A stretch of DNA of 64,000 nt, taken from positions 868,001 to 932,000 of the forward strand of contig NZ_BEWB01000002.1 in the NCBI RefSeq assembly GCF_003112555.1. The letters are read 5' to 3'. The position numbers and the translations under genes are program-made. This DNA comes from Streptomyces coelicoflavus. Its GTDB lineage: Bacteria > Actinomycetota > Actinomycetes > Streptomycetales > Streptomycetaceae. The notes under the pieces were generated by a model. The model searched no databases. It was not told the origin of the DNA and saw nothing but the letters and a program-made list of their open reading frames with translations. Shown one piece after another: positions 24,501 to 32,326 of the stretch (positions are counted from its first letter, which is position 1; each line of letters begins with the position of its first letter).

Positions 24501-24548
24501 ACGGCCCGCCGCGCCCGCACGGTGGTGGAGGACCTGTTCTACGCGTAG
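21537..24548 (+). CDS. glnE: Bifunctional glutamine synthetase adenylyltransferase/deadenylylase
   Basis: 1003 residues, full length. Two nucleotidyltransferase domains are seen. The N-terminal one removes AMP (GKCGGHELNYVSDVDVIFV around residue 205, with KLGPGGLRDVEF about 362). The C-terminal one attaches it (GMGRFGGHELGYGSDADVLFVHE around 726, with KLGPGGLSDVEW about 880). Each has the G-S/G-x-D-x-D metal motif. The target is Tyr397 of GlnA, encoded 37 kb away in this window. ATG at 21537 follows GGAGGCCGAG. Monocistronic, with a hairpin just after the stop. Confidence 0.96.
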   Translation: MTAPGRRSSTFTRLLRHGFTDPSAAERLLDGAELAELRADPVLLEALGATADPDLALHGLVRLLEAQPDPTARQELLDTLIAAKPLRDRLLGVLGASEALGDHLARHAGDWQALVTYEPRDLHRGVEEFERGLAEATDPVSLRVAYRRCLLSIAARDVCGTIDVAETAAELADLATATLRSALALAEAAAPEDAARCRLAVIAMGKCGGHELNYVSDVDVIFVGEAVESPVGGEDTDETKAMRAATSLAAHMMRICSETTVEGSIWPVDANLRPEGRNGPLVRTLSSHVAYYQRWAKTWEFQALLKARPVAGDPGLGAEYVAALQPLVWQAADRENFVPDVQKMRRRVVETIPVAEVDRQLKLGPGGLRDVEFAVQLLQLVHGRADTSLHSGTTLDALEALAAGGYVGRTDAAQLDEAYRFLRSMEHRIQLHRLRRTHLVPEDEADLRRLGRSLGLRTDPVTGLLRAWKRHASVVRRLHEKLFYRPLLDAVAQLAPGEARLSPEAARERMVALGYADPAAALRHLEALASGVTRKAAIQRTLLPVLLGWFADSADPDAGLLNFRKVSDALGKTPWYLRLLRDEGAAAENLARVLSAGRLAPDLLMRAPEAVALLGDGVAGGLRPRGRAPLEQETLAAVRRADDAVQAVTAVRGVRRRELFRTAAADIVGSYGTEAQPVEADQGALVDLVGGAVSDLTAATLAGTLRAVVRAKWGDVLPTRFAIIGMGRFGGHELGYGSDADVLFVHEPRDGVDEREAGDAANKVVAEMRRLLQVPSADPPLLIDADLRPEGRSGPLVRTLKSYEAYYRRWSLGWESHALLRAEFVAGDEDLGRRFIGLIDPLRYPAGGLTEDAVREIRRLKARMESERLPRGADPKLHAKLGPGGLSDVEWTVQLMQLRHGHEIAGLRTTGTRTALAAARDAGLVSEEHTATLDEAWVLATRVRNAVMLVRGRAGDTFPTDPRELAAVGRYLGHGSGHAGDMLDEYRRTARRARTVVEDLFYA

Positions 24549-24564
24549 CCAAACTGCGGGCAGT

Positions 24565-24584
24565 CGTGCCGCTGGGGCGGCACG
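24565..24584 (+). terminator. glnE terminator hairpin
   Basis: Perfect 8-bp stem CGTGCCGC (24565-24572) and GCGGCACG (24577-24584) with a TGGG tetraloop, 17 bp beyond the glnE stop. Confidence 0.65.
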
Positions 24585-24599
24585 GGTGGGCGCAGGCGG

Positions 24600-24709
24600 C
24601 ACCCCGCTGCGCCGGGCTGCGCACCCACTCCCCGGCCACTCTCGTGCCGGGCACCCCGCTGCGCCGGGCTGCGCACCCACTCCCCGGCCACTCTCGTGCC
24701 GGGCACCCC
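24600..24709. repeat. Perfect 52-bp tandem direct repeat
   Basis: Units 24600-24651 and 24652-24703 are identical, and six more bases begin a third copy. Each begins CACCCCGCTGCGCCGGGCTG. It fills the space between the convergent glnE and PAP2-type genes and is non-coding. Confidence 0.85.
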
Positions 24710-25576
24710 TCAAGCCCGCCCCGGCAACCACACCCTCCGCCGTGCGGCGACTGGCACCATCCGGGGCAACGCGTAAGGCAACCTCCCGTACAGGACGAAT
24801 GCCATCCCGAACCCGAACGCCAGACACGCCACACCCCCCACCGCGTCCAGCCAGAAGTGGTTCGCCGTGGCCACGATCACCACCAGCGTCAGCGCCGGAT
24901 ACACCAGCCCCAGCACCCGCACCCACGGCACCGACGCCAGCGCGAAGATCGTCAGCCCGCACCACACCGACCACCCGATGTGCATCGACGGCATCGCGGC
25001 GTACTGGTTGGACATGTTCTTCAGGTCCCCCGACGCCATCGACCCCCACGTCTCGTGCACCATCACGGTGTCGATGAAGTGGCCGCCGTTCATCAGCCGG
25101 GGCGGGGCGAGCGGATACAGGTAGTAGCCGACCAGGGCGACGCCCGTGGTCGCGAAGAGGACCAGCCGGGTCGCCGCGTAGCGGCCGGGATGACTCCGGT
25201 AGAGCCACACCAGGACACCCAGAGTCACCACGAAGTGCAGTGTGGCGTAGTAGTAGTTCATGCCGACGACGAGCCAAGTGACCGAGTTGACGGCGTGGTT
25301 CACGGTCTCCTCGACGGCGATGCCGAGCTGCTGCTCGACGCGCCAGATCCAGTCGGCGTTGCGCAGCGCCGCCGTCCGCTGTTCCGGCACCGCGTTGCGG
25401 ACGAGGGAGTACGTCCAGTAACTGAGCGCGATCAGCAGGATCTCGAACCAGAGGCGGGGCCGGCGCGGGGCGCGGAGCCGACGCAGGGGGCCCTTCCCCG
25501 TCGTCTCGGTGACGGGGCGCGGAACGCCGTCCTCCAGGCGTTCTCGAGTCCTCATGATCGCGTCACCCATAGGCAT
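24710..25576 (-). CDS. PAP2-superfamily membrane phosphatase or inositolphosphotransferase
   Basis: 288 residues, about six transmembrane helices. The lipid phosphatase signature is present in the inositolphosphorylceramide-synthase (AUR1-like, PAP2_3) form: PLAPPRLM, MPSMHIGWS with the catalytic His, and ANHFWLDAVGG with the second His and Asp. It would act on lipid phosphates or transfer inositol phosphate at the outer face of the membrane. The start is uncertain among ATGs at 25576, 25570 and 25555, none with a strong ribosome site. Confidence 0.82.
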   Translation of the reverse strand: MPMGDAIMRTRERLEDGVPRPVTETTGKGPLRRLRAPRRPRLWFEILLIALSYWTYSLVRNAVPEQRTAALRNADWIWRVEQQLGIAVEETVNHAVNSVTWLVVGMNYYYATLHFVVTLGVLVWLYRSHPGRYAATRLVLFATTGVALVGYYLYPLAPPRLMNGGHFIDTVMVHETWGSMASGDLKNMSNQYAAMPSMHIGWSVWCGLTIFALASVPWVRVLGLVYPALTLVVIVATANHFWLDAVGGVACLAFGFGMAFVLYGRLPYALPRMVPVAARRRVWLPGRA

Positions 25577-25675
25577 GAAGTCTGCCAGAAAAGCCGTCTC
25601 CCACCGATCATCCCCCAGGCCGGCCCGACCCGCATCCGCCCCGGAGCCGGCACCCGGAGGAGGGCCGGGGCAGGA

Positions 25676-26815
25676 TCAGGGCCGGACGCGCTCGCCGGGC
25701 GCCGACGACGTCGAGCCGCGCACCACCAACTCGGGCATGAACACGAACTCGCTGTGGGGGGCGGGTGTCCCGCCGATCTCCTCGAGGAGGGTGCGCACCG
25801 CCGCCTGACCCATCGCCGGGACCGGCTTGCGGACCGTGGTCAGCGGCGGGTCGGTGAAGGCGATCAGCGGCGAGTCGTCGAAGCCGACCACCGAGACGTC
25901 CTTGGGCACGTCCAGGCCCAGCTGCCGGGCCGCGCGTATCGCGCCCAGCGCCATCATGTCGCTGGCGCAGACCACCGCCGTGCAGTCCCGCCCGATGAGC
26001 GCCGAGGCCGCCGCCTGACCGCCCTCCAGGGTGTACAGCGAGTGCTGGACCAGCTCCTTCTCCACGGTCTCGGCGGTCAGGCCCAACTGCTCCTGGACGG
26101 TGCGCACGAACCCCTCGATCTTGCGCTGCACCGGCACGAACCGCTTCGGCCCGAGGGCCAGTCCGATCCGGGTGTGGCCGAGCGAGACGAGATGGGTGAC
26201 CGCGAGGCTCATCGCGGCCCGGTCGTCGGGGGAGATGAACGGCGCCTGCACCTGCGACGAGAAGCCGTCGACGAGGACGAACGGCACGCCCTGCGCGCGC
26301 AGCCGCTCGTAGCGCTGCATGTCGGCGGTGGTGTCGGCGTGCAGTCCGGAGACGTAGATGATGCCGGCGACCCCGCGGTCGACCAGCATCTCGGTCAGCT
26401 CGTCCTCCGTGGAGCCGCCCGGCGTCTGGGTGGCGAGGACCGGCGTGTAGCCCTGGCGGGTCAGCGCCTGGCCGATGACCTGGGCCAGCGCCGGGAATAT
26501 CGGGTTCTCCAGCTCCGGGGTGATCAGACCGACCAGGCCCTCGCTGCGCTGCCGCAGCCGCACCGGGCGCTCGTAGCCCAGCACGTCGAGGGCGGCGAGC
26601 ACGGACTGGCGGGTGGTGGCGGCGACGCCCGGCTTCCCGTTGAGGACGCGGCTGACGGTCGCTTCACTCACTCCCGCCTGGGCGGCGATGTCGGCAAGCC
26701 GTGTGGTCACAGGGGTGGACTGTACCTGTCGGCCGCCCCCTTGCACACCGATCGGGCGCCGTGGGCGGCCTGTTGGACGGCCCGCCGGACGGCCCGGCGC
26801 GGGCTGCTGCGTCAT
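25676..26815 (-). CDS. malR: LacI-family repressor of the maltose/maltodextrin operon
   Basis: LacI/GalR protein of 379 residues from the ATG at 26815, which has a well-spaced GAGGGAG. A GTG at 26709 would give 344 residues, the size usually quoted for Streptomyces MalR/Reg1, but has no ribosome site, so the first 35 Pro/Arg-rich residues may or may not be made. The helix-turn-helix TRLADIAAQAGVSEATVSRVL and hinge are followed by the periplasmic-binding-like effector domain (VVGFDDSPLIAFTDPPLTTV). It is divergent from malE and should bind the CTTGC-type sites between them and ahead of the pullulanase gene, releasing with maltodextrin. Confidence 0.92.
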   Translation of the reverse strand: MTQQPAPGRPAGRPTGRPRRPIGVQGGGRQVQSTPVTTRLADIAAQAGVSEATVSRVLNGKPGVAATTRQSVLAALDVLGYERPVRLRQRSEGLVGLITPELENPIFPALAQVIGQALTRQGYTPVLATQTPGGSTEDELTEMLVDRGVAGIIYVSGLHADTTADMQRYERLRAQGVPFVLVDGFSSQVQAPFISPDDRAAMSLAVTHLVSLGHTRIGLALGPKRFVPVQRKIEGFVRTVQEQLGLTAETVEKELVQHSLYTLEGGQAAASALIGRDCTAVVCASDMMALGAIRAARQLGLDVPKDVSVVGFDDSPLIAFTDPPLTTVRKPVPAMGQAAVRTLLEEIGGTPAPHSEFVFMPELVVRGSTSSAPGERVRP

Positions 26816-26838
26816 CGCGCTCCCTCGAGAAAGTGGCG

Positions 26839-26861
26839 GCAAGAACTTGCAGAGTCTTGCA
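26839..26861. promoter_or_regulatory. Putative MalR site near the malR start
   Basis: GCAAG (26839-26843) followed by two direct CTTGCA hexamers (26846-26851 and 26856-26861, 10 bp apart), 24 to 46 bp upstream of the malR ATG. CTTGC/GCAAG elements recur before malE and before the pullulanase gene. Confidence 0.6.
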
Positions 26862-26947
26862 CAACCGGCCCGATACCGCTCGGGCCCCGTAAACAAGCGT
26901 CTCATGACGGTCGCCGAGAGGTCACGCCCGGATAACTTCGGAGATCT

Positions 26948-26968
26948 CTTGCACATTTTTGCTGCAAG
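26948..26968. promoter_or_regulatory. Putative MalR operator upstream of malE
   Basis: Inverted repeat CTTGCA (26948-26953), nine bases, TGCAAG (26963-26968), about 130 bp before the malE ATG, in an unusually AT-rich spot that probably includes the promoter. It fits the CTTGC-centred sites reported for Streptomyces MalR. Confidence 0.65.
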
Positions 26969-27100
26969 ACCTTTCGGCGGGCTTTCAACGCTGTTACGTT
27001 CACGTCGCCCGACGGCGGCAAGGACGCGGTCGGTGTCGGCAGGAGCGGCGGACGGGCCCGCACCCTGCACCACACGGGCTTTCACCCTCAAGGAGAACTC

Positions 27101-28372
27101 ATGCGGCGTGGCATAGCGGCCACCGCTCTGGTGGCGTCCCTCGCCCTCGCGGCGACGGCGTGCGGCGGGGACGGCGACAGCGACAGCGAGTCGGGCGGAC
27201 CGGTCACCATCACTTACTGGGACACCTCCAACGCGACCAACGAGGCGCCGACCTACAAGGCCCTGGTCAAGGAGTTCGAGGCCGCCAACAAGGGCGTCAA
27301 GGTCAACTTCGTCAACGTGCCCTTCGACCAGGCGCAGAACAAGTTCGACACCGCCGCAGGTTCCAAGGGTGCCCCGGACGTGCTGCGCTCCGAGGTCGGC
27401 TGGACGCCCGCCTTCGCCAAGAAGGGCTTCTTCCTGCCGCTGGACGGCACCGAGGCCCTCGCCGAGCAGGACAAGTTCCAGCCCAACCTGATCGAGCAGG
27501 CCAAGTACGAGGGCAAGACCTACGGCGTGCCGCTGGTCACCGACACCCTCGCCTTCGTCTACAACAAGGAACTGTTCAAGAAGGCCGGCGTCGAGGTCCC
27601 CAAGACCTGGGACGACCTGAAGAAGGCCGCCGCCACCATCAAGGACAAGACCGGCGCCGACGGCTACTGGGCCTCCACGGCCGGCTACTACGCGCAGCCG
27701 TTCCTCTACGGCGAGGGCACCGACACGGTCGACGCCGACGCCAAGAAGGTCACCGTCAACTCGCCCGAGGCCAAGAAGGCCTACGGCACCTGGCTGAGCC
27801 TCTTCGACGGCAAGGGCCTGCACAAGGCCGACACCACCGCGGACACCTACGCCCACATCCAGGAGGCGTTCGTCAGCGGCAAGGTCGCCTCGATCATCCA
27901 GGGCCCGTGGGAGATCACCAACTTCTACAAGGGCTCGGCGTTCAAGGACAAGAACAACCTCGGCATCGCCACCGTCCCGGCCGGCTCCACCGGCAAGGCG
28001 GGCGCCCCGACCGGCGGCCACAACCTGTCGGTCTACGCCGGATCGGACAAGGCCCACCAGGAGGCGGCGCTGAAGTTCGTGAAGTTCATGACCTCGGCGA
28101 AGTCCCAGGAGGCCGTCGCCCTGAAGAACTCCACGCTGCCGACCCGCGACGACGCCTACACCGACAAGGTCAAGGCCGACCCGGGCATCGCCGGCTTCCA
28201 GACGGTCCTGCCCGCCGCGCAGCCGCGCCCGGCGCTGCCCGAGTACAGCTCGCTGTGGACGCCGCTGGACGACGAACTGCCGCAGATCGCCGGCGGCAAG
28301 AAGTCCCTGGACGAGGGCCTGGGCGACGCCGAGACCGCGATCGCCAAGCTGGTGCCGGACTTCAGCAAGTGA
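27101..28372 (+). CDS. malE: Maltose/maltodextrin-binding lipoprotein
   Basis: 423 residues. The signal peptide ends with lipobox LAATAC, anchoring the protein on the outer membrane face. It is a cluster-1 extracellular solute-binding protein with ITYWDTSN near the start, EAANKGVKVNFVNVPF, DVLRSEVGWTPAFAKKG and WEITNFYKG. It captures maltodextrins and delivers them to MalFG. AAGGAG lies just before the ATG. A long hairpin after the stop probably protects the malE message so that more binding protein than permease is made. Confidence 0.95.
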   Translation: MRRGIAATALVASLALAATACGGDGDSDSESGGPVTITYWDTSNATNEAPTYKALVKEFEAANKGVKVNFVNVPFDQAQNKFDTAAGSKGAPDVLRSEVGWTPAFAKKGFFLPLDGTEALAEQDKFQPNLIEQAKYEGKTYGVPLVTDTLAFVYNKELFKKAGVEVPKTWDDLKKAAATIKDKTGADGYWASTAGYYAQPFLYGEGTDTVDADAKKVTVNSPEAKKAYGTWLSLFDGKGLHKADTTADTYAHIQEAFVSGKVASIIQGPWEITNFYKGSAFKDKNNLGIATVPAGSTGKAGAPTGGHNLSVYAGSDKAHQEAALKFVKFMTSAKSQEAVALKNSTLPTRDDAYTDKVKADPGIAGFQTVLPAAQPRPALPEYSSLWTPLDDELPQIAGGKKSLDEGLGDAETAIAKLVPDFSK

Positions 28373-28377
28373 GCCCG

Positions 28378-28423
28378 GGTGGCCGCCGGGTCCCCACCGG
28401 AGGGGAGGGACCCGGCGGCCACC
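28378..28423 (+). terminator. Long intercistronic hairpin between malE and malF
   Basis: A perfect 17-bp stem (28378-28394 with 28407-28423; arm begins GGTGGCCGCCGGG) and a 12-nt loop. It lies inside the operon, so it is more likely a partial terminator or RNA-stability element than a full stop. Confidence 0.7.
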
Positions 28424-28486
28424 GGCCGTGCGCCGCACCCCTGATCCTCCGATCCTCCCGATGATCGCTCCCGAAGGTGTCGAACC

Positions 28487-29491
28487 ATGACAGTCGCCAT
28501 CGACCGCGCGACCGGCAAGCGCCGCGGTGACCGCACCCCGCGGCCCGGCCTCGGCCGGCGTCTGAAAGACGGCTACCAGAAGCACTGGTACGCCTACGCC
28601 ATGATCGCGCCGGTGGCCGTCGTGATCGGCGTCCTCGTGCTGTACCCGCTGGGCTACGGCCTCTACCTCACCCTCACCGACGCCAACAGCCTCAACAGCG
28701 CCCGCACCATCGGCGTCAACGAGATCGAGGCCACCTACAAGTTCGTCGGCCTGGACAACTACGCCGACATCCTGTGGGGCCCGACGGCCTACGACCGCTT
28801 CTGGTCGCACTTCATCTGGACCATCGTGTGGACGGCCGTCTGCGTCGGCCTGCACTTCTTCATCGGCCTCGGGCTCGCCCTGCTGCTCAACCAGAAGCTG
28901 CGCGGCCGCACCCTCTACCGGCTGATCCTGGTCCTGCCCTGGGCCGTGCCCACCTTCGTCACCGTCTTCGGCTGGCGCTTCATGCTCGCCGACGCGGGCA
29001 TCGTCAACTCCGCCCTGGACTGGCTGCACCTGCCGACGCCGGCGTGGCTCGAGGACACCTTCTGGCAGCGCTTCTCCGCGATCATGGTCAACACCTGGTG
29101 CGGTGTGCCGTTCATGATGGTCTCGCTCCTCGGCGGCCTCCAGTCCATCGACAACAGCCTCTACGAGGCCTCCGAGATGGACGGCGCCAACGCCTGGCAG
29201 CGCTTCCGCTACGTCACCCTGCCCGGACTGCGCTCGGTCAGCTCCACGGTCGTGCTGCTCGGCATCATCTGGACCTTCAACCAGTTCGCCGTGATCTTCC
29301 TGCTGTTCGGCAACACCGCCCCCGACGCGCAGATCCTCGTCACCTGGGCGTACCAGCTCGGCTTCGGACAGCAGCCGCGCGACTTCGCGCAGTCCGCGGC
29401 CTACGGCATCCTGCTGCTGGCCATCCTGATCGTCTTCACCTCCTTCTACCGCCGCTGGCTGAACCGCAATGAGCAGCAGCTCGCGAACTGA
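28487..29491 (+). CDS. malF: Maltodextrin ABC transporter permease
   Basis: 334 residues, six transmembrane helices after a basic cytoplasmic N-terminus of about 40 residues. The EAA loop that docks the ATPase is visible as YEASEMDGANAWQRFRYVTLPGL. It resembles the short actinobacterial MalF without the large external P2 domain of E. coli. No ATPase gene is present in the operon, so the multi-sugar ATPase MsiK encoded elsewhere probably energises it. Confidence 0.94.
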   Translation: MTVAIDRATGKRRGDRTPRPGLGRRLKDGYQKHWYAYAMIAPVAVVIGVLVLYPLGYGLYLTLTDANSLNSARTIGVNEIEATYKFVGLDNYADILWGPTAYDRFWSHFIWTIVWTAVCVGLHFFIGLGLALLLNQKLRGRTLYRLILVLPWAVPTFVTVFGWRFMLADAGIVNSALDWLHLPTPAWLEDTFWQRFSAIMVNTWCGVPFMMVSLLGGLQSIDNSLYEASEMDGANAWQRFRYVTLPGLRSVSSTVVLLGIIWTFNQFAVIFLLFGNTAPDAQILVTWAYQLGFGQQPRDFAQSAAYGILLLAILIVFTSFYRRWLNRNEQQLAN

Positions 29492-29504
29492 GGCAGGAGC
29501 CGCC

Positions 29505-30416
29505 ATGAGTACAAGCACCGCGCCCACCAAGGCCCCCGCCGAGCAGGTCACCGCCTCCACCGCACCGCCGCGCAAGGTGCGCCGCCGCGGCGAACGCAGC
29601 CGCGCCGCGTCCCTCGCCTCGCACGGCGTCCTGACCCTCGCGAGCCTCGTCGCGCTCTTCCCGGTGGCCTGGCTGGTCTTCCTCTCCCTCGGCCCGGACA
29701 AGAACGACTACCTGCACCCCGGCCGCATCTGGTCGAAGATGACCTTCGACAACTACGCGTTCGTGCTCCAGGACACCAACTTCTTCGACTGGCTGAAGAG
29801 TTCGCTGCTCGTCTCGCTGGGCACCACCGTCATCGGCGTGCTGGTCGCCGCGACGACCGGCTACGCGGTCTCGCGGATGCGCTTCCCCGGCTACCGGAAG
29901 CTCATGTGGGTCCTGCTGGTCACGCAGATGTTCCCCATCGCCGTCCTGATCGTGCCGATGTACCAGCTCCTGTCGAAGCTCCAGCTCATCGACAGCTACC
30001 TGGGCCTGATCCTCGTCTACTGCTCGACCGCGGTGCCGTACTGCGCCTGGCTGCTCAAGGGCTACTTCGACACCATCCCGTTCGAGATCGACGAGGCGGG
30101 GCGGGTGGACGGGCTGAGCCCGTTCGGCACCTTCTTCCGGCTGATCCTGCCGCTGGCCCGGCCGGGCCTCGCGGTCGCCGGCTTCTACAGCTTCATCACC
30201 GCGTTCGGCGAGGTCGCCTTCGCCTCGACGTTCATGCTGAGCGACACGAAGTACACCTTCGCCGTCGGACTGCAGAGCTTCGTCAGCGAGCACGACGCGC
30301 AGCGCAACCTGATGGCGGCCACCGCCGTGCTCGTCGCGATACCCGTCTCCGCGTTCTTCTACCTCGTGCAGAAGAACCTGGTGACCGGCCTCACCGCGGG
30401 CGGCACGAAGGGCTGA
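29505..30416 (+). CDS. malG: Maltodextrin ABC transporter permease
   Basis: 303 residues, six predicted helices. The EAA motif reads FEIDEAGRVDGLSPFGTFFRLILPLARPGL. It pairs with MalF to form the channel. Start at ATG 29505 with AGGAG upstream, 13 bp after malF. A longer frame start at 29469 lies inside malF and lacks a ribosome site. Confidence 0.94.
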   Translation: MSTSTAPTKAPAEQVTASTAPPRKVRRRGERSRAASLASHGVLTLASLVALFPVAWLVFLSLGPDKNDYLHPGRIWSKMTFDNYAFVLQDTNFFDWLKSSLLVSLGTTVIGVLVAATTGYAVSRMRFPGYRKLMWVLLVTQMFPIAVLIVPMYQLLSKLQLIDSYLGLILVYCSTAVPYCAWLLKGYFDTIPFEIDEAGRVDGLSPFGTFFRLILPLARPGLAVAGFYSFITAFGEVAFASTFMLSDTKYTFAVGLQSFVSEHDAQRNLMAATAVLVAIPVSAFFYLVQKNLVTGLTAGGTKG

Positions 30417-30509
30417 CCGCCCGCCCCGGAAAACGTCCGGCCGCGGTGCCCATCCGACCCCGCTGCACCGCGGCCGGCCGCCCCTTCCGCCACCGACGCC
30501 CCGACTCCG

Positions 30510-30539
30510 TTCCGCTCCGTTTCGCTTCGTTTCGCTACG
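30510..30539 (+). repeat. Three 10-bp tandem units before aglA
   Basis: TTCCGCTCCG, TTTCGCTTCG and TTTCGCTACG follow each other directly in the 136-bp malG-aglA gap, 14 bp before the start codon. The run is pyrimidine-rich and could bind a protein or keep the ribosome site unstructured. Confidence 0.5.
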
Positions 30540-30552
30540 TACCAAGGACGAC

Positions 30553-32235
30553 ATGAGCCAGCAGCCTTCCGCCGCACCGGCCCCCACCTCCGCCGTCGCC
30601 ACCGTCTCCGAGCGCCACGACTGGTGGCGGGACGCGGTCATCTACCAGGTGTACCCGCGCAGCTTCGCCGACAGCAACGGCGACGGCATGGGCGACCTGG
30701 AGGGTGCCCGCACCCGCCTGCCGTACCTGTGCGACCTGGGCGTGGACGCCGTGTGGCTCAGCCCCTTCTACGCCTCCCCGCAGGCCGACGCCGGCTACGA
30801 CGTCGCCGACTACCGGGCCGTCGACCCCATGTTCGGCACCCTCCTGGACGCCGACGCGCTGATCCGCGACGCCCACGCGCTGGGCCTGCGCATCATCGTC
30901 GACCTGGTGCCGAACCACTCCTCCGACCAGTACGAGTGGTTCAAGCGCGCCCTCGCCGAGGGCCCCGGCTCCCCCTCCCGGGACCGCTACCACTTCCGCC
31001 CCGGCAAGGGGAAGAACGGCGAACTGCCCCCCAACGACTGGGAGTCCGTCTTCGGCGGCCCCGCCTGGACCCGGGTCACCGAGCCCGACGGCACGCCGGG
31101 GGAGTGGTACCTGCACCTCTTCGCCCCCGAGCAGCCCGACTTCAACTGGGAGCACCCGGCCGTCGGCGACGAGTTCCGCTCCATCCTGCGGTTCTGGCTG
31201 GACATGGGCGTGGACGGCTTCCGCATCGACGTCGCCCACGGCATGGTCAAGGCGGAGGGCCTGCCCGACCTCGGATCCCACGAGCAGTTGAAGCTGCTGG
31301 GCAACGATGTCATGCCGTTCTTCGACCAGGACGGCGTGCACGCCATCTACCGCCAGTGGCGGCGCATCCTCGACGAGTACTCCGGCGAGCGCATCTTCGT
31401 CGCCGAGGCCTGGACCCCGACCGTCGAGCGCACCGCCAACTACGTCCGCCCCGACGAGCTGCACCAGGCGTTCAACTTCCAGTACCTGGGCACCCACTGG
31501 GACGCCGAGGAGCTGCGCACGGTCATCGACCGGACGCTCGACGCCATGCGGCCCGTCGGCGCCCCCGCCACCTGGGTCCTCTCCAACCACGACGTCACCC
31601 GGCACGCCACCCGCTTCGCCAACCCGGCGGGCCTCGGCACCCAGATCCGCCTGGCCGGCGACCGCGCACTGGGCCTGCGCCGCGCCCGCGCCGCCACCCT
31701 CCTCATGCTGGCCCTGCCCGGCTCGGCCTACGTCTACCAGGGCGAGGAACTGGGCCTCCCGGACGTCGTCGACCTGCCCGACGAGGTCCGCCAGGACCCG
31801 GCCTACTTCCGGGGCGCGGGCCAGGACGGCTTCCGCGACGGCTGCCGCGTCCCGATCCCGTGGACCCGCGAGGGCTCCTCGTACGGCTTCGGCGACGGCG
31901 GCAGCTGGCTGCCGCAGCCGGCGGGCTGGGGCGAGCTGAGCGTCGAGGCGCAGACCGGTACACCGGGCTCCACCCTGGAGCTGTACCGCGAGGCCCTGGC
32001 CGTCCGCCGCGCCACCGCCGACCTCGGCGCGGGCGACGCGGTGGAGTGGCTGCGCGCCCCCGAGGGCGTCGTCGCCTTCCGGCGCGGCGACTTCGTGTGC
32101 GTCGCCAACACCACCGGCGAGTCGGTCGCGATGCCCGCGTACGGGCGCGTCCTGCTGGCCAGCGGTGAGATCACCGAGGCGGCCGGCGAGGCGAAGGTGC
32201 CGGCGGACACGACGGTGTGGTGGACCCGCGCCTGA
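30553..32235 (+). CDS. aglA: Alpha-glucosidase, glycoside hydrolase family 13
   Basis: 560 residues, cytosolic (no signal peptide). Family-13 regions: VIYQVYPRSFADSNGDG at the start (oligo-1,6/alpha-glucosidase type), DLVPNHSS, VDGFRIDVAHG with nucleophile Asp226, VAEAW with acid/base Glu285, and SNHDVTRH with Asp347. It hydrolyses maltose and maltodextrins taken up by MalEFG. It follows malG on the same strand and is probably in the same transcription unit. AAGGA precedes the ATG. Confidence 0.92.
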   Translation: MSQQPSAAPAPTSAVATVSERHDWWRDAVIYQVYPRSFADSNGDGMGDLEGARTRLPYLCDLGVDAVWLSPFYASPQADAGYDVADYRAVDPMFGTLLDADALIRDAHALGLRIIVDLVPNHSSDQYEWFKRALAEGPGSPSRDRYHFRPGKGKNGELPPNDWESVFGGPAWTRVTEPDGTPGEWYLHLFAPEQPDFNWEHPAVGDEFRSILRFWLDMGVDGFRIDVAHGMVKAEGLPDLGSHEQLKLLGNDVMPFFDQDGVHAIYRQWRRILDEYSGERIFVAEAWTPTVERTANYVRPDELHQAFNFQYLGTHWDAEELRTVIDRTLDAMRPVGAPATWVLSNHDVTRHATRFANPAGLGTQIRLAGDRALGLRRARAATLLMLALPGSAYVYQGEELGLPDVVDLPDEVRQDPAYFRGAGQDGFRDGCRVPIPWTREGSSYGFGDGGSWLPQPAGWGELSVEAQTGTPGSTLELYREALAVRRATADLGAGDAVEWLRAPEGVVAFRRGDFVCVANTTGESVAMPAYGRVLLASGEITEAAGEAKVPADTTVWWTRA

Positions 32236-32259
32236 CGCTCCCCCGCCCGCCCCGCCCAA

Positions 32260-32296
32260 GGGCCCGCCACTCGCCGGACGAGGAAGTGGCGGGCCC
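32260..32296 (+). terminator. aglA terminator
   Basis: Perfect 12-bp stem GGGCCCGCCACT (32260-32271) and AGTGGCGGGCCC (32285-32296), 13-nt loop, 25 bp beyond the aglA stop. It should end the mal operon transcript. Confidence 0.75.
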
Positions 32297-32326
32297 TCGG
32301 CGACCGGTGTGCGGTAGACACACCCC

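Noticed and set aside
26709..26815. Short MalR starting at GTG 26709 as the annotated start
   Set aside because: No ribosome site there, whereas the ATG at 26815 has a good one. Kept only as an alternative because homologues are often given the shorter length.
21509..26935. An 1808-codon plus-strand frame overlapping glnE, the PAP2 gene and malR
   Set aside because: Shadow frame, Arg/Pro-rich, crossing three real genes on both strands including terminators.
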